Shown: positions 11,700 to 23,754 of the stretch, one piece after another
Numbering within the stretch: the stretch's first letter is position 1
Layout: every line of letters begins with the position of its first letter
Assembly: GCA_025618425.1 (NCBI GenBank)
Contig: CM046842.1
Location: forward strand, 32,005,885 to 32,069,884
Reading direction: 5' to 3'
Origin: Heliocidaris tuberculata
Lineage: Eukaryota > Echinodermata > Echinoidea > Camarodonta > Echinometridae
Length of the DNA stretch: 64,000 nucleotides
Notes under the pieces: model-generated
What the model was told of the DNA's origin: nothing
Seen by the model: only the letters and a program-made list of their open reading frames with translations
Database searches by the model: none
Position numbers and translations under genes: made by a program

Positions 11700-12200
11700 T
11701 ATTATTATAATTATTATTATAATGGATAATGTGTGACCCGTCAAGTCAAAATGAGACAGAAGTCGTATTTTTTTTTCAAATCTAACTTTATTAATGATTA
11801 TTATTCTCCATTTCATAATAGCGTTAATTTGGTATAAAGGTCAACTCTATAGAGAAAGAGTATTAGTGGAGATAATGGCTTTTGAAACTCGAGAAGAGTA
11901 GGGCTCTGGAAAAGTATTTCTTCCAGAAAGACGCTTCCGAAGTTTGACTTCCATTTTGTCTTCATGCACCAGTTTTTCATCTTTAATGCCAACTAGTAGT
12001 AACCGTTTATCAATTTGAATAAAAACTAGTTCCTACGTTCCTTTAGGATTTCTTCTCATGAAAACATAAGTTTTAATTCATATTTAACTCAAATTTAATT
12101 TAATTTCTACTTTACCAAAACCCAACCTTAATTCTCTTTAAAGATTTAGTAATCTGATTAATTTTGAAGAAGTTTGAGATATTAGAAATGTTCAGCGGTA
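11700..12200. other. No gene seen
   Basis: AT-rich sequence between the LINE tail and the next inverted-repeat element. It begins with a short (ATT)n tract at 11690-11722. Confidence 0.4.
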
Positions 12201-13262
12201 GGGAGAGCGGGGTGAAGTGAGACAAGAATCGTGATTTGGCACTCTTTGCTTTGTAACTTCTAAAATATTCATTGTAGCCTCTTCATTTTTACATGGTAAA
12301 TAATATAAATAGTAGGCTACAAAACGAAGTTTTTGACACAATCCCTTTATTTTTAGTTTTTATTAAATAAGCAAATAATCATGAAAAATGAGGTACTTGA
12401 ACGGGGTGAAGTTGGACACCATGGAGGTGAACTGCTGTGACAGTAATAGGGGTGAAGTGGGACAGTCGGGAAGAAATGGGACAAAACTCTTGAAAATGTC
12501 AAAATCATTATTTCTGGTATATTTGTCTAGAATAAGTGCTGGGAATGTTAAAGGTAATATAGAGTCAGTTGTAAAGTTGACTTAAAGATTCATGCCCATT
12601 TAAAAAAAATACTTGGGTGAAATTATGAGCGTTTTGTAAACTTTAACCTATATTTCGACGGTTTTTGGCAAAAATGAATAATTGTTCATAATATTTATAC
12701 CTGTTTATGTTACAGACAAGCTTGTCTGAAGTAGGATGAATGATCTGTAAAAAGGAAGTGACCAATATGACTTTTTACGATTTTTATGTAGACCCAAAGA
12801 TATTTTCATGTAAAATGTCTGTGGATTATGACTGATAAAAGCTAATTTTCTTGGCGTACACGAAAAGTAACCTGGGTGAACTGAGACATGATGTCCCACT
12901 TCACCCCGATACTAAAAAACAACAACAAAATATTCGCGTTGGTATTTATCGCTAAAAATATTATTGCAAATTATAGGGGCATATAAGACTTATGTGCTAT
13001 ATGCAGGGTGTTTACTTTTGCCAATTGGTATACTTGTAAAATATTTGAAATTGAATGGTAAAAAAAAAAAAAAAAAAAAAAGTGATAAAAAAAAAAAAAG
13101 TGAAAATTAAACCTACAAGCCAAATCGCAGTATAGCTGTGGATGTATTTGTGAACATTGATTGTTAAGACCTTTCGTAGGATTCAAACTAATTCATTTAA
13201 TTATTTTTTGAGTTAGGGGTGGTGTCCCAGTTCTCCCGCGTCCCAGTTCACCCCGCTCTCCC
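12201..13262. mobile_element. 1.06-kb inverted-repeat element with GGGGTGAAGTGGGACA repeats
   Basis: The left end GGGAGAGCGGGGTGAAGTG at 12201 is the inverse of the right end CAGTTCACCCCGCTCTCCC at 13244-13262. The motif GGGGTGAAGTKGGACA also occurs inside, direct near 12402 and 12450 and inverted near 12893, so terminal sequence has been copied inward. The frame at 12388-12585 has no recognised domain. It is probably a non-autonomous DNA transposon; the superfamily is not assigned. Confidence 0.75.
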
Positions 13263-13299
13263 ATTTTCTTGAAAACACATTTATTGCGGGGATCGTTTT

Positions 13300-13358
13300 G
13301 CGCGCGCGCATACACACACACACACACACGCACACGCACACACACACGCGCACACACT
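13300..13358. repeat. (CA)n with (CG)n start
   Basis: CGCGCGCGCA followed by about 50 bp of CACACA with CG interruptions. Confidence 0.95.
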
Positions 13359-13619
13359 GCTTAACCTTCTTTGGAAATATTGTAGAATTATTCATGTTAT
13401 TCATGGAATATATATTAATTTTGAAATACTTTCATGTATTCAATTACTTAATCAATTGAATATTGTTTGTTAATTGTCTCTTTCTTTGTTTTACTGCGCC
13501 AAAAATGAGCATCTACCCATGATGGAGACCGGCTCATTTTTCGAATCCTATGTAAATCATTTGATTGAAGACAGTAATGATTATTTAATACATGTACGAT
13601 TGTATCATCCAATACCGGG

Positions 13620-14119
13620 NNNNNNNNNNNNNNNNNNNNNNNNNNNNNNNNNNNNNNNNNNNNNNNNNNNNNNNNNNNNNNNNNNNNNNNNNNNNNNNNN
13701 NNNNNNNNNNNNNNNNNNNNNNNNNNNNNNNNNNNNNNNNNNNNNNNNNNNNNNNNNNNNNNNNNNNNNNNNNNNNNNNNNNNNNNNNNNNNNNNNNNNN
13801 NNNNNNNNNNNNNNNNNNNNNNNNNNNNNNNNNNNNNNNNNNNNNNNNNNNNNNNNNNNNNNNNNNNNNNNNNNNNNNNNNNNNNNNNNNNNNNNNNNNN
13901 NNNNNNNNNNNNNNNNNNNNNNNNNNNNNNNNNNNNNNNNNNNNNNNNNNNNNNNNNNNNNNNNNNNNNNNNNNNNNNNNNNNNNNNNNNNNNNNNNNNN
14001 NNNNNNNNNNNNNNNNNNNNNNNNNNNNNNNNNNNNNNNNNNNNNNNNNNNNNNNNNNNNNNNNNNNNNNNNNNNNNNNNNNNNNNNNNNNNNNNNNNNN
14101 NNNNNNNNNNNNNNNNNNN
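13620..14119. other. Assembly gap, exactly 500 N
   Basis: The sequence is N from 13620 to 14119. The round size suggests a fixed-size scaffold gap of unknown true length. Every long frame crossing it is meaningless. Confidence 0.99.
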
Positions 14120-14990
14120 TATATCGGAATATGGAAGAAAAGGCGGTGCGGGATGTGCTTGCATGGTCGGGGGGAGGGGGGGGGGGTAGGGCTGTAAGCA
14201 GGTAGCAAGCGTGCGAAGTGGACCCATATTCTTGTGAGGTGGGGCACCTCAGAGTGTTTACCCCCTCCCCCCTCACCAGGAAAAAAAAGTAAGGCACTCT
14301 TACTTTTGCGCACCTGTTCACGACTACTAGTATTTCAAACATAATAATCACGGTAACGACATAAGCTATAGTTGTCTATATTTTACACACACTTTCGAAC
14401 CAGTGTATGAAAAAGAAGGAAATTGTAAGTCGTTTTGAGTGACATTTTATTCATTATTCTATTTGCTCATGTCTTTGACTGTAGGGATAATGATCATTAG
14501 ACAATCATATGGCATAGACAAATGATTCTTGGGCATATATTTGACTTTCTTTCTCCAGCTCTCTTTTTGTGCTAAGGAATTGTACTAAAATGGGAGGTAG
14601 ATGACCATGACTATGAATTCCAAATTACATCTACCTTTCATTTTTCCCATACGACTAACTTTGCCTATAGAAAGTTTATGAGGGGGCATCGAATGTTATC
14701 TTTCAGCTCAAGCTAGTTAATATTTAGTATATATATTATTCACAGGTACAGAATTATTGATTTCATCTATTTTCACCGGGTTCTTGTCACTGCGCACACT
14801 TGCGAACCCATTATTAAGCATTGTGTTTAATGTGCGTATCCATTGTCTTAACTGCGCGGAATACTCTCCCGGTGTTGTGATGACGTAACACAACCAGCCA
14901 GGATGCGCGGCTGAGGTGCGCACAAACATAACTGATGAACGTCCGATGCGTACGCAGCGCGCACAAGCGATTTTTTTTTTTTTTTTTTAA
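14120..14990. other. No gene seen
   Basis: Mixed sequence with a G-run at 14170-14187 and its near-inverse C-run at 14262-14272. No coding or RNA feature is recognised. Confidence 0.4.
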
Positions 14991-14999
14991 ATTTTTAAC

Positions 15000-15235
15000 A
15001 ATGGCCTGACACAAGCCCAAAATTGATCCTAGACCATTTTGAGCATTTTCAGAATTTGCGCGCGGGCATTTTCACCGACGCGCCTTACGCGCACGAACTA
15101 TGTTCAATTAATTTATCTTTTATTTAACTTGCATCATGTCAAATATGGTTATGTTATGACTTTCCGCTGCAAAGATATAGTATATGTCAGAATTTTACAA
15201 AATGGCTCCTAGATGACGTCATAGTGCCCAATGTT
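15000..15235 (+). repeat. Dispersed repeat, copy 1 (second copy at 21185)
   Basis: It shares with 21185-21430, in the same order, 'atggcctga', 'accattttgagcattttca', a CpG-rich GCGCGCG block, 'aaatatggtta', 'tatgactttc' and 'ctagatgacgtca'. There is no coding capacity and no clear terminal inverted repeat. Confidence 0.75.
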
Positions 15236-15400
15236 TTTTTTTTTTTAATGTGCTGATACAATAACGCTATGTAATTATATACCATTTTACCAATTTAAGA
15301 TATTGTGCGTAAAAAAATGTGGGTGGAAATAAAAATAAATAATAATGATAATAACTAGAACTGAACAAGTACAACTATGCAGGTGGGCTGTGGAACAGTC

Positions 15401-15538
15401 ATAAAACTTGCTATCAATAAAAAGTTACAATAATTGTTATAAGCTACTGAAATCCTTGAATCTGATTGGCTGGGAGCAAATTTGAGATAGAAATGGGACA
15501 GTTGCTGTTGATAACAAGTTTTATGAAACAGGGCCCTG
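15401..15538. mobile_element. Palindromic MITE, CAGGGCCCTGTTTCAT family, copy 1
   Basis: The ends ATAAAACTTGCTATCAA and TTGATAACAAGTTTTAT pair, and the right end continues into GAAACAGGGCCCTG. The core 'ttataagctactgaaatcc' and 'tctgattggctg' is shared with copies at 30569, 44896, 52216 and 52410. The flanks (ggtgggctgt... and ...gtaataatgaaa) match a dispersed repeat at about 24507-24640 that lacks this insert. This supports insertion of the MITE into an older repeat. Confidence 0.75.
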
Positions 15539-15994
15539 CAGTAATAATGAAATGAGAAGTATGAAAGAAGTACACCCGCAACTCGATAATTATGTGAACA
15601 AGTAATGTATTCATTATCAACAACTATAATTATATATGAACGACGTGGAAATCTGATCATATCTGAACAAACCATCTCGGTTTTGACCCTTGTAAAGTGA
15701 CCTAACATATGCCGAGTTACTATGGCACGAAGAATGCCAGAAGGTTTGCCTTGACAGGAAAGATTTAATTGAGACTAGGTGCGAGGCTAGGCTCTAGGCT
15801 CAAACTCATTGATAATATATCTAACAAACAATACACATTCATGCATAGTACGACATTGTGTATACTGAATACTTCTAGACTGCAATAATCCTATTCGTCA
15901 ATAGATCAAAAATCATACCTTTGTACTGGCACAAAAGATGCAAAGAATAAAATAACTCTTCTCATGCTCGTTTCAGGTTGTTATAGCTCACTCA

Positions 15995-16910
15995 TAGTTT
16001 CGGCTGCAGAGAGGAAGTTGGTACGAAACGTGTTAAATACAATCTCACATTCTCCTTTTATCAAAATATACATGTACGAGATTATTTCATATTTAATCCG
16101 TGATTTCCGGGGAAATTTAGTATAAATTAATATTTGAAAGGAACGCTAAAAAATACTACTAGTATTCTACGCTTGGACCTTTCAACCCCGATGGCTATGT
16201 CCCTTGAGTACACAACCCTCATAGTTTCTTAACGTCAAATGTAGTGCTCATTGCCGTTGTTGGAATTTACGTCCCAGGCCGGGTAGCGATATTTTTTTCT
16301 GTCAGGACTTGCGCCATCATCGAGAGAGGGCGGTATTTGAGCTTTAAGAGCAGAGCCATCCATACAAAGAGTTTGGCCAACTCGGTTTCAGTTGGGCACA
16401 ACATGGCGTATATTCCTTTGTTACATGCTTGCCTAACAAAGCAACAGACCGCCATATTGTAACCCACTGGAGCAGAGTTGGCCAAACTCTATGTATGGAT
16501 GGCACTGGTTAAGAGTAGAGTACCTTCGTAAAGAGAGTAGCGACAACTCATGATTTGAACCCCATTTTGTTTCCTCTGCTATGCAACATTTCTGTTCAAT
16601 TCCGATGAGCACCTGGGTCTTCTCAATAGAAAGAATTCAAACGCCATTTTGTTTCCCGAAAAGTCAGACGTCCATTTCGCTACTCTCTATATAAAGGTAC
16701 TCTAGTTAAGAACAGAGCCCTGTGTATGGAGGGCTCTGGTTAAGAGGGGTGACCTCTCTTTTGTTTATCATTCCACTTAAGAAGGAAAGGACTTCACAGC
16801 ATCTTAATACGCATATTGCTAGTATACTGCTATATGTCCTCTAAATGCAAAGAACTCTGACATAAAGTTTTTCAGGGCTTACCAAAACTGTACATGACCT
16901 TTAATTTTAA
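15995..16910 (+). repeat. Diverged copy of a ~1-kb dispersed repeat, with nested foldbacks
   Basis: The order of words (gaaacrtgttaaat, tgatttcyggkgaa, ggaccyttcaaccccgaygg, ...atgacctttaa) parallels 17106-17969 and 25297-25800. Two foldbacks sit inside: 16356-16503 with arms CCATCCATACAAAGAG / CTATGTATGGATGG, and 16513-16705 with arms GAGTACCTTCGTAAAGAG / CTATATAAAGGTACTC. No gene is seen. Confidence 0.6.
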
Positions 16911-17081
16911 TACCAAGAAATTTACGAGTCAACACTCTCTTTTTGGAAACATGCACCTGATCTACCGTGAATTTCGAGGCTGCACACCAACAATGTACTA
17001 TCCAACATTTCAATTTTGAAAGGAAACGAACCAGAAAGTGGAATGTGTTTTTCAGTCCCGCTCTCACATTACAGAGTTTTC

Positions 17082-17994
17082 ATTCAGCAACGTACGCGGG
17101 ATTCTAGGTTGGAGATTAAAGCTCATGTACAGTATTGGTAGCAAAAACGGAAATTGGAAAGAAACATGTTAAATTTAGTCTCATGTTGTTCTTGTATCAA
17201 AAGATTTCTGTAAAAGATCATTTGGTATTCCATCTATGATTTCTGGTGAATTTCAGTGTAAATATCTGCAAGGAATGCTTGATCACTGCCATTATGCTAG
17301 GACCCTTCCACCCCGACGGCTCCCCGCACAGCAATCTTGGGGCTTCGCATAGAGACAACGGGTGATTTCAAGTTCGGTGTTGAAAGCTGGTGTTGGTGTT
17401 GGGGCAAAACTAGCACTATCCACGACACCGAACCTGAAATGAAGCTGGTGCTAGGATTGACTTCACTAGGTGTTGAGCTATCAATAATGTGATTGGTATT
17501 ATTTTTATAAACCCGAATTCGGTGTTGGGGCTAGAATCAGCAGCCCAATTCACGCTCTCAACACCAACACCAACACCAACACCGAACTTGAAATCACCCA
17601 ACGTGTGTGCACCGTGTGTAGCTACTCATCATTGGTTTTACACGTGTTTTTACAGTGTATAGCACATGCTGCCTATTGAACTTTAGGAGGCGAAATCTTC
17701 ACAGTGTCTTAGTATTGCTAGTATCTTGCTATTTATCAACAAAAATTGCAGAAATCTGACGAACAGTTTTTGAGGGCTTAACAAAACTTTACATGACCTT
17801 TAACAATTACAAATGACAAAGGACGCCCGTCTTAAACTTTAAAGTCTTTGTGGAAAATTGAAGAACCGGAACAGTAGTTTCGTCCTAGTTTCAGAGCGAA
17901 CGATGCATTTGCAATTTTCATTTTCTTTCACTTTCGACAAAGAATGCCTAGGCGTCCTTTGTTAATCTCCGTCCTAGAATCCCGCGTACGTTGC
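17082..17994 (+). repeat. Second copy of the ~1-kb repeat, bounded by 35-bp inverted repeats
   Basis: CAGCAACGTACGCGGG plus ATTCTAGG at 17082 is inverted at 17970-17994, and the pairing continues inward to GGAGATTAA. Direct repeats of about 55 bp containing 'gtgtttttcagtcccgct' lie just outside (17019-17073 and 18024-18081). The body is about 90% alike to 25297-25800 by eye, apart from the MITE at 17361-17598 and a short length difference near 17670. Confidence 0.7.
17361..17598. mobile_element. 238-bp MITE with 5-bp target duplication CAACG and matching empty site
   Basis: The ends GGTGATTTCAAGTTCGGTG and CACCGAACTTGAAATCACC are exact inverses. CAACG flanks both sides (17356-17360 and 17599-17603). 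The paralogous repeat at about 25540 reads straight through the site as CAGCG, with no insert. Insertion therefore followed duplication of the host repeat. A GTTGGT/ACCAAC short repeat lies at the inner edges. Confidence 0.9.
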
Positions 17995-18082
17995 TGATGG
18001 GAAAACTCCCTAATGCTAATGTTGAAAGGAAACAAACCATGCAGGAAGTAGAATGTGTTTTTCAGTCCCGCTGTCACATTAT

Positions 18083-19816
18083 CCTTTGCCACTGCTTCTT
18101 CCTCTTAGGGATGATCCCAGTAGACCGACAACCCATGAGAAAGAAACGAAAAAGCATAGAACGCCTACCGTTTACTTTAGGCATGAATAGAATAAAAGAC
18201 AATAGAGTTTGGGCAACTGTGAGAATGAACTCAGATAATATTACGAGCATAACTTATAAATCTCTACATGCAATATACAATAGGGAGATAGAGAAGAAAG
18301 AGAGAGAGAAAAGAAGTTAGCACAGAGGAAGAAAGATTACAATAACTCTTTAAAAAATTACAATACAAGGCATATTTTCATGCCCGCTACATCTGCCCCC
18401 TCCACTGTCTATCCAATGTTGTCCTCAACATTTCGACTTAAATTTTTAATATTACCAAAATATAAATACATATACACCCTACAAATTAGTAACACATGGA
18501 GTTGTGATAATCAAACTTAGAATAACCGAAAACACATTAATATACATATGAAAAACATAAACAAACTCAATGACAATCTCTACTTGTATATTCGTCAATA
18601 ATTAGATATAAGTTAACCCAATCACAGAATAATTTATGATCCCTCAACTAAAATGGAGTGAAACATAAATGATCATTTACTGTATACACTGTCTGAAAAA
18701 CTCTAAATGATTTCATATAAAACAAGATCAGTATACCTGACTAGGTACCTAACAGCAAACTAACAATTTATGTCGAAACGCTCAACTTGCCGGGAATAAT
18801 AAAACCAATATTTTGGAAACAAGCACATTATTATTTCAAATAATATAGATTATTTGGGAGAGCTTTTGGTATCGTTTCGGAGAGCTTTTGGTATCGTTCA
18901 TTTAAGGTCGTGAGTTCCGTCTAACCCTATTATTCCTGTCTATCACTGCGTAAACAGTGACTTTGGGAACCGAGAGGGAACCAAATAAAGGTGTGCTAGC
19001 AGAGGTTCCAACTCAGGCGAGGGGTTAGTCACAAGACCACAAATAAAACAAATAAATTCCAAAATGAATTTATAGTGAAAATTAATAAACAATTAAATAA
19101 AAGCGCTGGGGCACAATGTATAAGGTGTCATATAATATTTTGTTTACTGATCACTAACAACTGTTAAAAACAACTTCATCAAATATCATCACTCACCTCT
19201 ATCTATATTCTATTAAAAAGATCATATTTCGAAATAAACAATACTTAGAGTAACCTAACTTACAATGTTAACATTAGTGGAACATTTAGGATTAGAAGAG
19301 GTGAGTAAGGGGGGGGGGGGTATTAGTACGGTGGCCACTTACACGAAATGCGGTTGTCTTACTACGCGATATCGCGACTTGTATTGAAGAACCGTTGCAG
19401 CAGTTACTAACGACGGGGACGACAATGCGGGATCAGGAAGGACGATGACGTTATATGGATACAAGAACTTCAGGATCATGTTCAGTGGCGTATCTACAGG
19501 GGGGTGGGAAGAGGGGGCACGTGCCTCTGGCGGCACTTCAAGGGGCGCAAAAAACGCAAAAGAGAGAAAGAAAAGGTGGAGAAATACAATAAAAATGTAT
19601 GGTCTTTGAGGGTTATTTGCTCCCCAGTCAAGGAAAAAATACGGAAGAAAAGATGTATTAATATATATATATTCAAAATATATTTCAAAAGTTTCATGTC
19701 ATCAAAAAGTTTGTGAATAAACATGTAAATTTTTATGAAATAATATATTTGAATAATTTTGTCGGCAAGTACCCGTTAATCATAATAAACGATATTCACT
19801 TCAACTTATTCTGCAG
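18083..19816. other. No gene seen; AT-rich
   Basis: AT-rich unique-looking sequence. It contains a 20-bp tandem duplication (gagagcttttggtatcgttt, 18857-18898), a run of 10 G at about 19311 and a hAT-like end CAGTGGCGTATCTAC at 19483. The 109-codon frame at 17991-18320 starts in repeat sequence and has no recognised domain. Confidence 0.4.
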
Positions 19817-20125
19817 ATAGCAGAACTTTCAAGTTATGTTTATAACTGTTCAATGTTGGGGATTTCTTGACATAAATTTCAAGCTGGTTCCATACTCTAA
19901 TTCCAGAAACCAAAGGAATATGTTTGTATGTGTCCGTCCTAAATTTTGGAACACACAAGGCATCTTTTTTTTTTTTCTTTCTTTTTTAGCTTGTCTTGTT
20001 TTGTAACCATGTAATAAACTAACATGACTTGAATCTCTCTTTAAATATGTGGGTGCCATATCATGTATACACTTAAACATCATCACTGCACGTCCAAACT
20101 GGAAACGTGTTCTGTATAGGCATCC
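19817..20125 (-). pseudogene. LINE reverse-transcriptase C-terminal fragment, frameshifted
   Basis: On the minus strand a frame encodes MMFKCIHDMAPTYL, HGYKTRQ and, after a shift at the poly-A/AAG tract (about 19970), the words FRTDTYKHIPLV, RVWNQLE and a closing helix ending LLSAE. This is the layout of the C-terminal region of CR1/L2/jockey-like ORF2. The copy is truncated at both ends and inactive. Confidence 0.7.
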
Positions 20126-20601
20126 ATGCAGCCATCAACGCGTGAACATGTCACTGGAAGAAACATCAAATCCTTCTCCCAACACTACACAGGCAGCTCG
20201 GGTAAAACAGGTCGTGCAAACACCACATATTTCGTAATAACATTTGCACATACTGAACATAGTTGCAAATATTGAATCTTCATGGATAGGATAATTTGTA
20301 AATTTTCATGGGAAGTACTCTATTTCCAGTGGTTTGTGGTGTATACTGTACAAAGACGTACAAAGCCCTGTTTATATTTTTGACACCTTTTTTCTTCCCG
20401 AAGTATTTTAGGTTATCCTTTTTATTGAATCTGTGCATGGGCGTATGGTAAAATTGTGACGGTAGGGCTGATGTTTTTAACTCTAATTTCAACAGTTCGA
20501 AATTTTGGCGAGCAAGCAAGCAAAAGACTGACACTTTTCTATAGTGTAGTTAGAATGATTAATATACATGTAATGATTGATCTAAATAAGATATACAAGT
20601 C

Positions 20602-21082
20602 TTAAATGAGAATGAAACCCTGAGGAAATATCAATTTTCATGAAAAGAGAGGATAGAAGCTATTTAAAAAAGTTCCATCAAAATCGGTTACTAAAATATG
20701 AGAAAGTTATGAAAGTTTGAAAAGTCTCAATTTACTTTCCATGGCGATCCTCAAATTGGCAATGTTGCTTGAAAGTGACAGGTTTAGTAGTACATTATCT
20801 CTCCATTATCTCTAAAGATGCTGCTTGCCTCTTTGTGAACTCAACATAATTTTGTGTCCAGTATATTTTTCCGTGATATATCTTGAGCTGAGAAGGAGGC
20901 AAGCTGCACCTTGAGAGATAATGGGAAAAATATGAAATTTTGTGTACAAAACATGGAGAGTTGTACTACTAAACCTGCCACTTTGAAGCAACATTGCCAA
21001 TTTGAGGATCGCCATAGAGAGTAAATTGAGTCCTCTCTTTTCATTAAAATGGATATTTCTCCAGGGTTTCATTCTCCTTTAA
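20602..21082. mobile_element. 481-bp MITE with TTAA target duplication
   Basis: TTAA flanks both ends. The terminal repeats (GAGAATGAAACCCTGAGG / CCAGGGTTTCATTCTC) extend into long subterminal pairing (caatttactttccatggcgatcctcaa / inverse). A TTAA target suggests the piggyBac or Kolobok superfamily (inference). It has no transposase. Confidence 0.85.
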
Positions 21083-21184
21083 ATGAACCCTCTGGCTGCC
21101 TGAATATGGGGTGAAGGTTGACCGAAAAATTGTCAATTAAAAATGCATAGTGGAGGGGGCTGCAACCCCAAGGACCTTGTAAGA

Positions 21185-21430
21185 CATAAAATGGCCTGAA
21201 ACGTACCCAAAATTAATCCTTGACCATTTTAAGCATTTTCATTTATTTTTTTTGCGCGCGAGCGTCATTACGCGGATACGCGCGTACGTGCGCGCACATG
21301 TTTAATTTATTTTTATTTAATTAACTTCTATCATGCTAAATATGGTTAGGCTATGACTTTCTGTTGCAGAGGTGTAGCGCATGTCGGATTTATACAAAAT
21401 GGAGCCTAGATGACGTCACGGTGTAATGAC
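21185..21430 (+). repeat. Dispersed repeat, copy 2 (partner of 15000-15235)
   Basis: It has the same word order as copy 1, including the CpG block at 21254-21297 and 'ctagatgacgtcacggtg'. Confidence 0.75.
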
Positions 21431-22342
21431 TAAATAAAAAGTTACTGTGTACCACTACCTAACTAGATATCTACCGTTGTACTAATTTTCAGTACCATTG
21501 AAGCAACCGTTTGTGAGCACAAAAATGTTGATAGAAATAAGTAGATAACAAGAAATATAATACGAGAAATTTAGTTTGTGAACAAGTATGAGATGGTCAG
21601 GTTTTCAGTCTGTCATACTGGCGACAAAGGTAACTCTTTTGACGACTTTTTGCCTTGAGGTTCTATGAACACGCATTTTCTTTCAAGTTTAAACCGTTTA
21701 GGTTACTGGGCAAAGCACGATGTATAAGTTATTAAGGTAGATATGAGGCAACGGTAGCAGACGACACCAGTCGAAAAAAAAGAAAAGAAAATAGCTAAGA
21801 CACTGAATTTGTTGGTAGGTGATTTTCTTCTAACCTCTGATTATTGTACCAAGTTTGAAGGAGACTGACTGTGCCGTTTGGCAGTTAGTGTGGCCGGCAG
21901 GTGAAAGGGAAGGACATTATAAGAAAAAAAAATGGCAAAATGGCGCCTTCGTGACCTCATGAAGAAGAGATCAGCTTGGAAATGTTACTGCAACATGTTC
22001 GTACAAGGCCTGAATATATGCGTGCCAAGGTTAAAAAGGATCAAATGTTCCGTTTTGGAGTTATCGTGGGTACAAAAGTCAGTTCTGACATAATATAGAA
22101 AGTTAATATATGTTATGGAATGGAATTCTACTGGGCGTTTAAAAAATAGGGAAACCCAGTTGTGGAAATTTCCTACAGTCGGACTATTTATCTACCGGCG
22201 TTTAGTTTCATATCATATGAAAGAGTTTTTAATTTGCTTTCCAATGGCAACTTGTTTAGGTTTCCAGAGTCATGCATCAATGAATACCATTGTCTTCAAA
22301 AGACAGCGAAATTTGTTTGTTCACTTTCTTGTAAAACACAAT
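21431..22342. other. No gene seen
   Basis: Mixed sequence with no recognised repeat or coding family. Confidence 0.35.
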
Positions 22343-22924
22343 ACCGGGTGTTCCAAAAAAAGCGGAACGGCGAATTTTCAGTACTTCAGTACTTTGCCTT
22401 CAAAAAGTATATAATTTTTTTTTTACATCATTGGGCAAAGCATCTTCTACCAAAGAAAATGATACCAAGATCACTAAATTTGGTTAAGCAATTTTGATTC
22501 TATGCCCGTTTCTTAAAACACAGTCATTTTCAATTTCGCTTGATTTTTGCGACCGATGAGTGTAAGATCGTATCGGGAATGGGTTTTAGTGAGCTGTAGC
22601 TCGGGAAGAGTGGAAACGACGCTAATTATTGTACATGCCATATAAAAGGCCATTCCCGACACATTTATACTCATATCGGTTGCAAAAATCATGCGAAATT
22701 TGAAAATGACTGAAAATGACTGTATTTTGATAAACGGGGATAAAATCAACATTACTTTACCAAATTCAATGATCTTGATATAATTCTCTTCGGTAGAACA
22801 TACTTTACCCTATGATGTAAAATTATTATATACTTTTCAAAGGCAAAGTACTGAAAATCCGCCGTTCCGTTTTTTTGTTTTATTTTGTTTTGTTTTTGTT
22901 TGTTTTTTGGGGGGGACACCCGGT
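22343..22924. mobile_element. Foldback MITE with TACCGGGTG ends
   Basis: ACCGGGTGTTCCAAAAAAAG at 22344 pairs with the right end at 22900-22924 (GGGACACCCGGTA). The pairing resumes through 'gcggaacggcg', 'agtactttgcctt' and the central 'gcgaccgatgag' / 'ctcatatcggttgc'. The flanking dinucleotide is compatible with a TA duplication, as in Tc1/mariner-type MITEs (inference). Confidence 0.8.
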
Positions 22925-23752
22925 ATATGTAGGCATGGTTTGGGTTGAATGGCTTTGTCAACTAGATTGTTTACTCTTCATGGCCATTCGTTAGCATCTC
23001 ATTATTATTATTACACCTTAACAAAGAGTCTTATGAACTTCACAAAGCATGGGACGATTTGACAGTCATAAAATTTGACCAAGAAGAAGTGAGATCTTCG
23101 GAGAGCACCGAGAACATGTTCGTTTGTCTTGAGTGCTGCTTGCATCTTCTGCGATTTTCAACTAAAAGCTGACATTTTTTAAAATCAGCAAAGTAAAATC
23201 TTGAATCACTCGTATAAGATTTTGATTTTCCTTCTTTATGGTCTTTGTCTTTGATTTGCATTTCTTTGTGATACTGCAATCATTTTAGTTTGCACTGGTG
23301 TTTTTTGGCTTGCAAACTTGTTTAAATTCACCGAGACTGTTTTCTTTGCAAAATGATTCCTATCTGAAAATGGTTTTATAAAGCAAAATCTTGAATCATG
23401 GGTGAATAACATCTCATTAACACAAATCTGAAAAAGAAAATTATCCACAATGAGAATTGGAGCACCCAGGCCATTTCACAAAATACATCTCTTGAACATC
23501 ATGCCTATTGTCTTTTAAATTTTTTTTGTTGAAAACTATGGTGTTTACTGATGCATGACCCTGGAAACCAGGGAAACCTGGAAACAAGTGGCTAGAAATA
23601 CAAATTTAAAACGATTCGTACAAAAAATAAGGTGGTCTGTACTTGAAGTACAGCCCACCTAATGATTTTTTTTTTTTTTTTTTTTGTCGCCCCCAAACTC
23701 CCTCCAAGCAGTTTCCCAAAGTTGACAATCCTGCATTTGTGCCCCCCCCCCT
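22925..23752. other. No gene seen
   Basis: Contains a weak direct repeat of 'gcaaaatcttgaatca' (about 23186 and 23380, 190 bp apart) and a poly-T tract at 23668. No coding family is recognised. Confidence 0.35.
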
Positions 23753-23754
23753 TA

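Noticed and set aside
13448..14351. Long open frames of 200-259 codons
   Set aside because: They cross the 500-N assembly gap; almost all residues are unknown.
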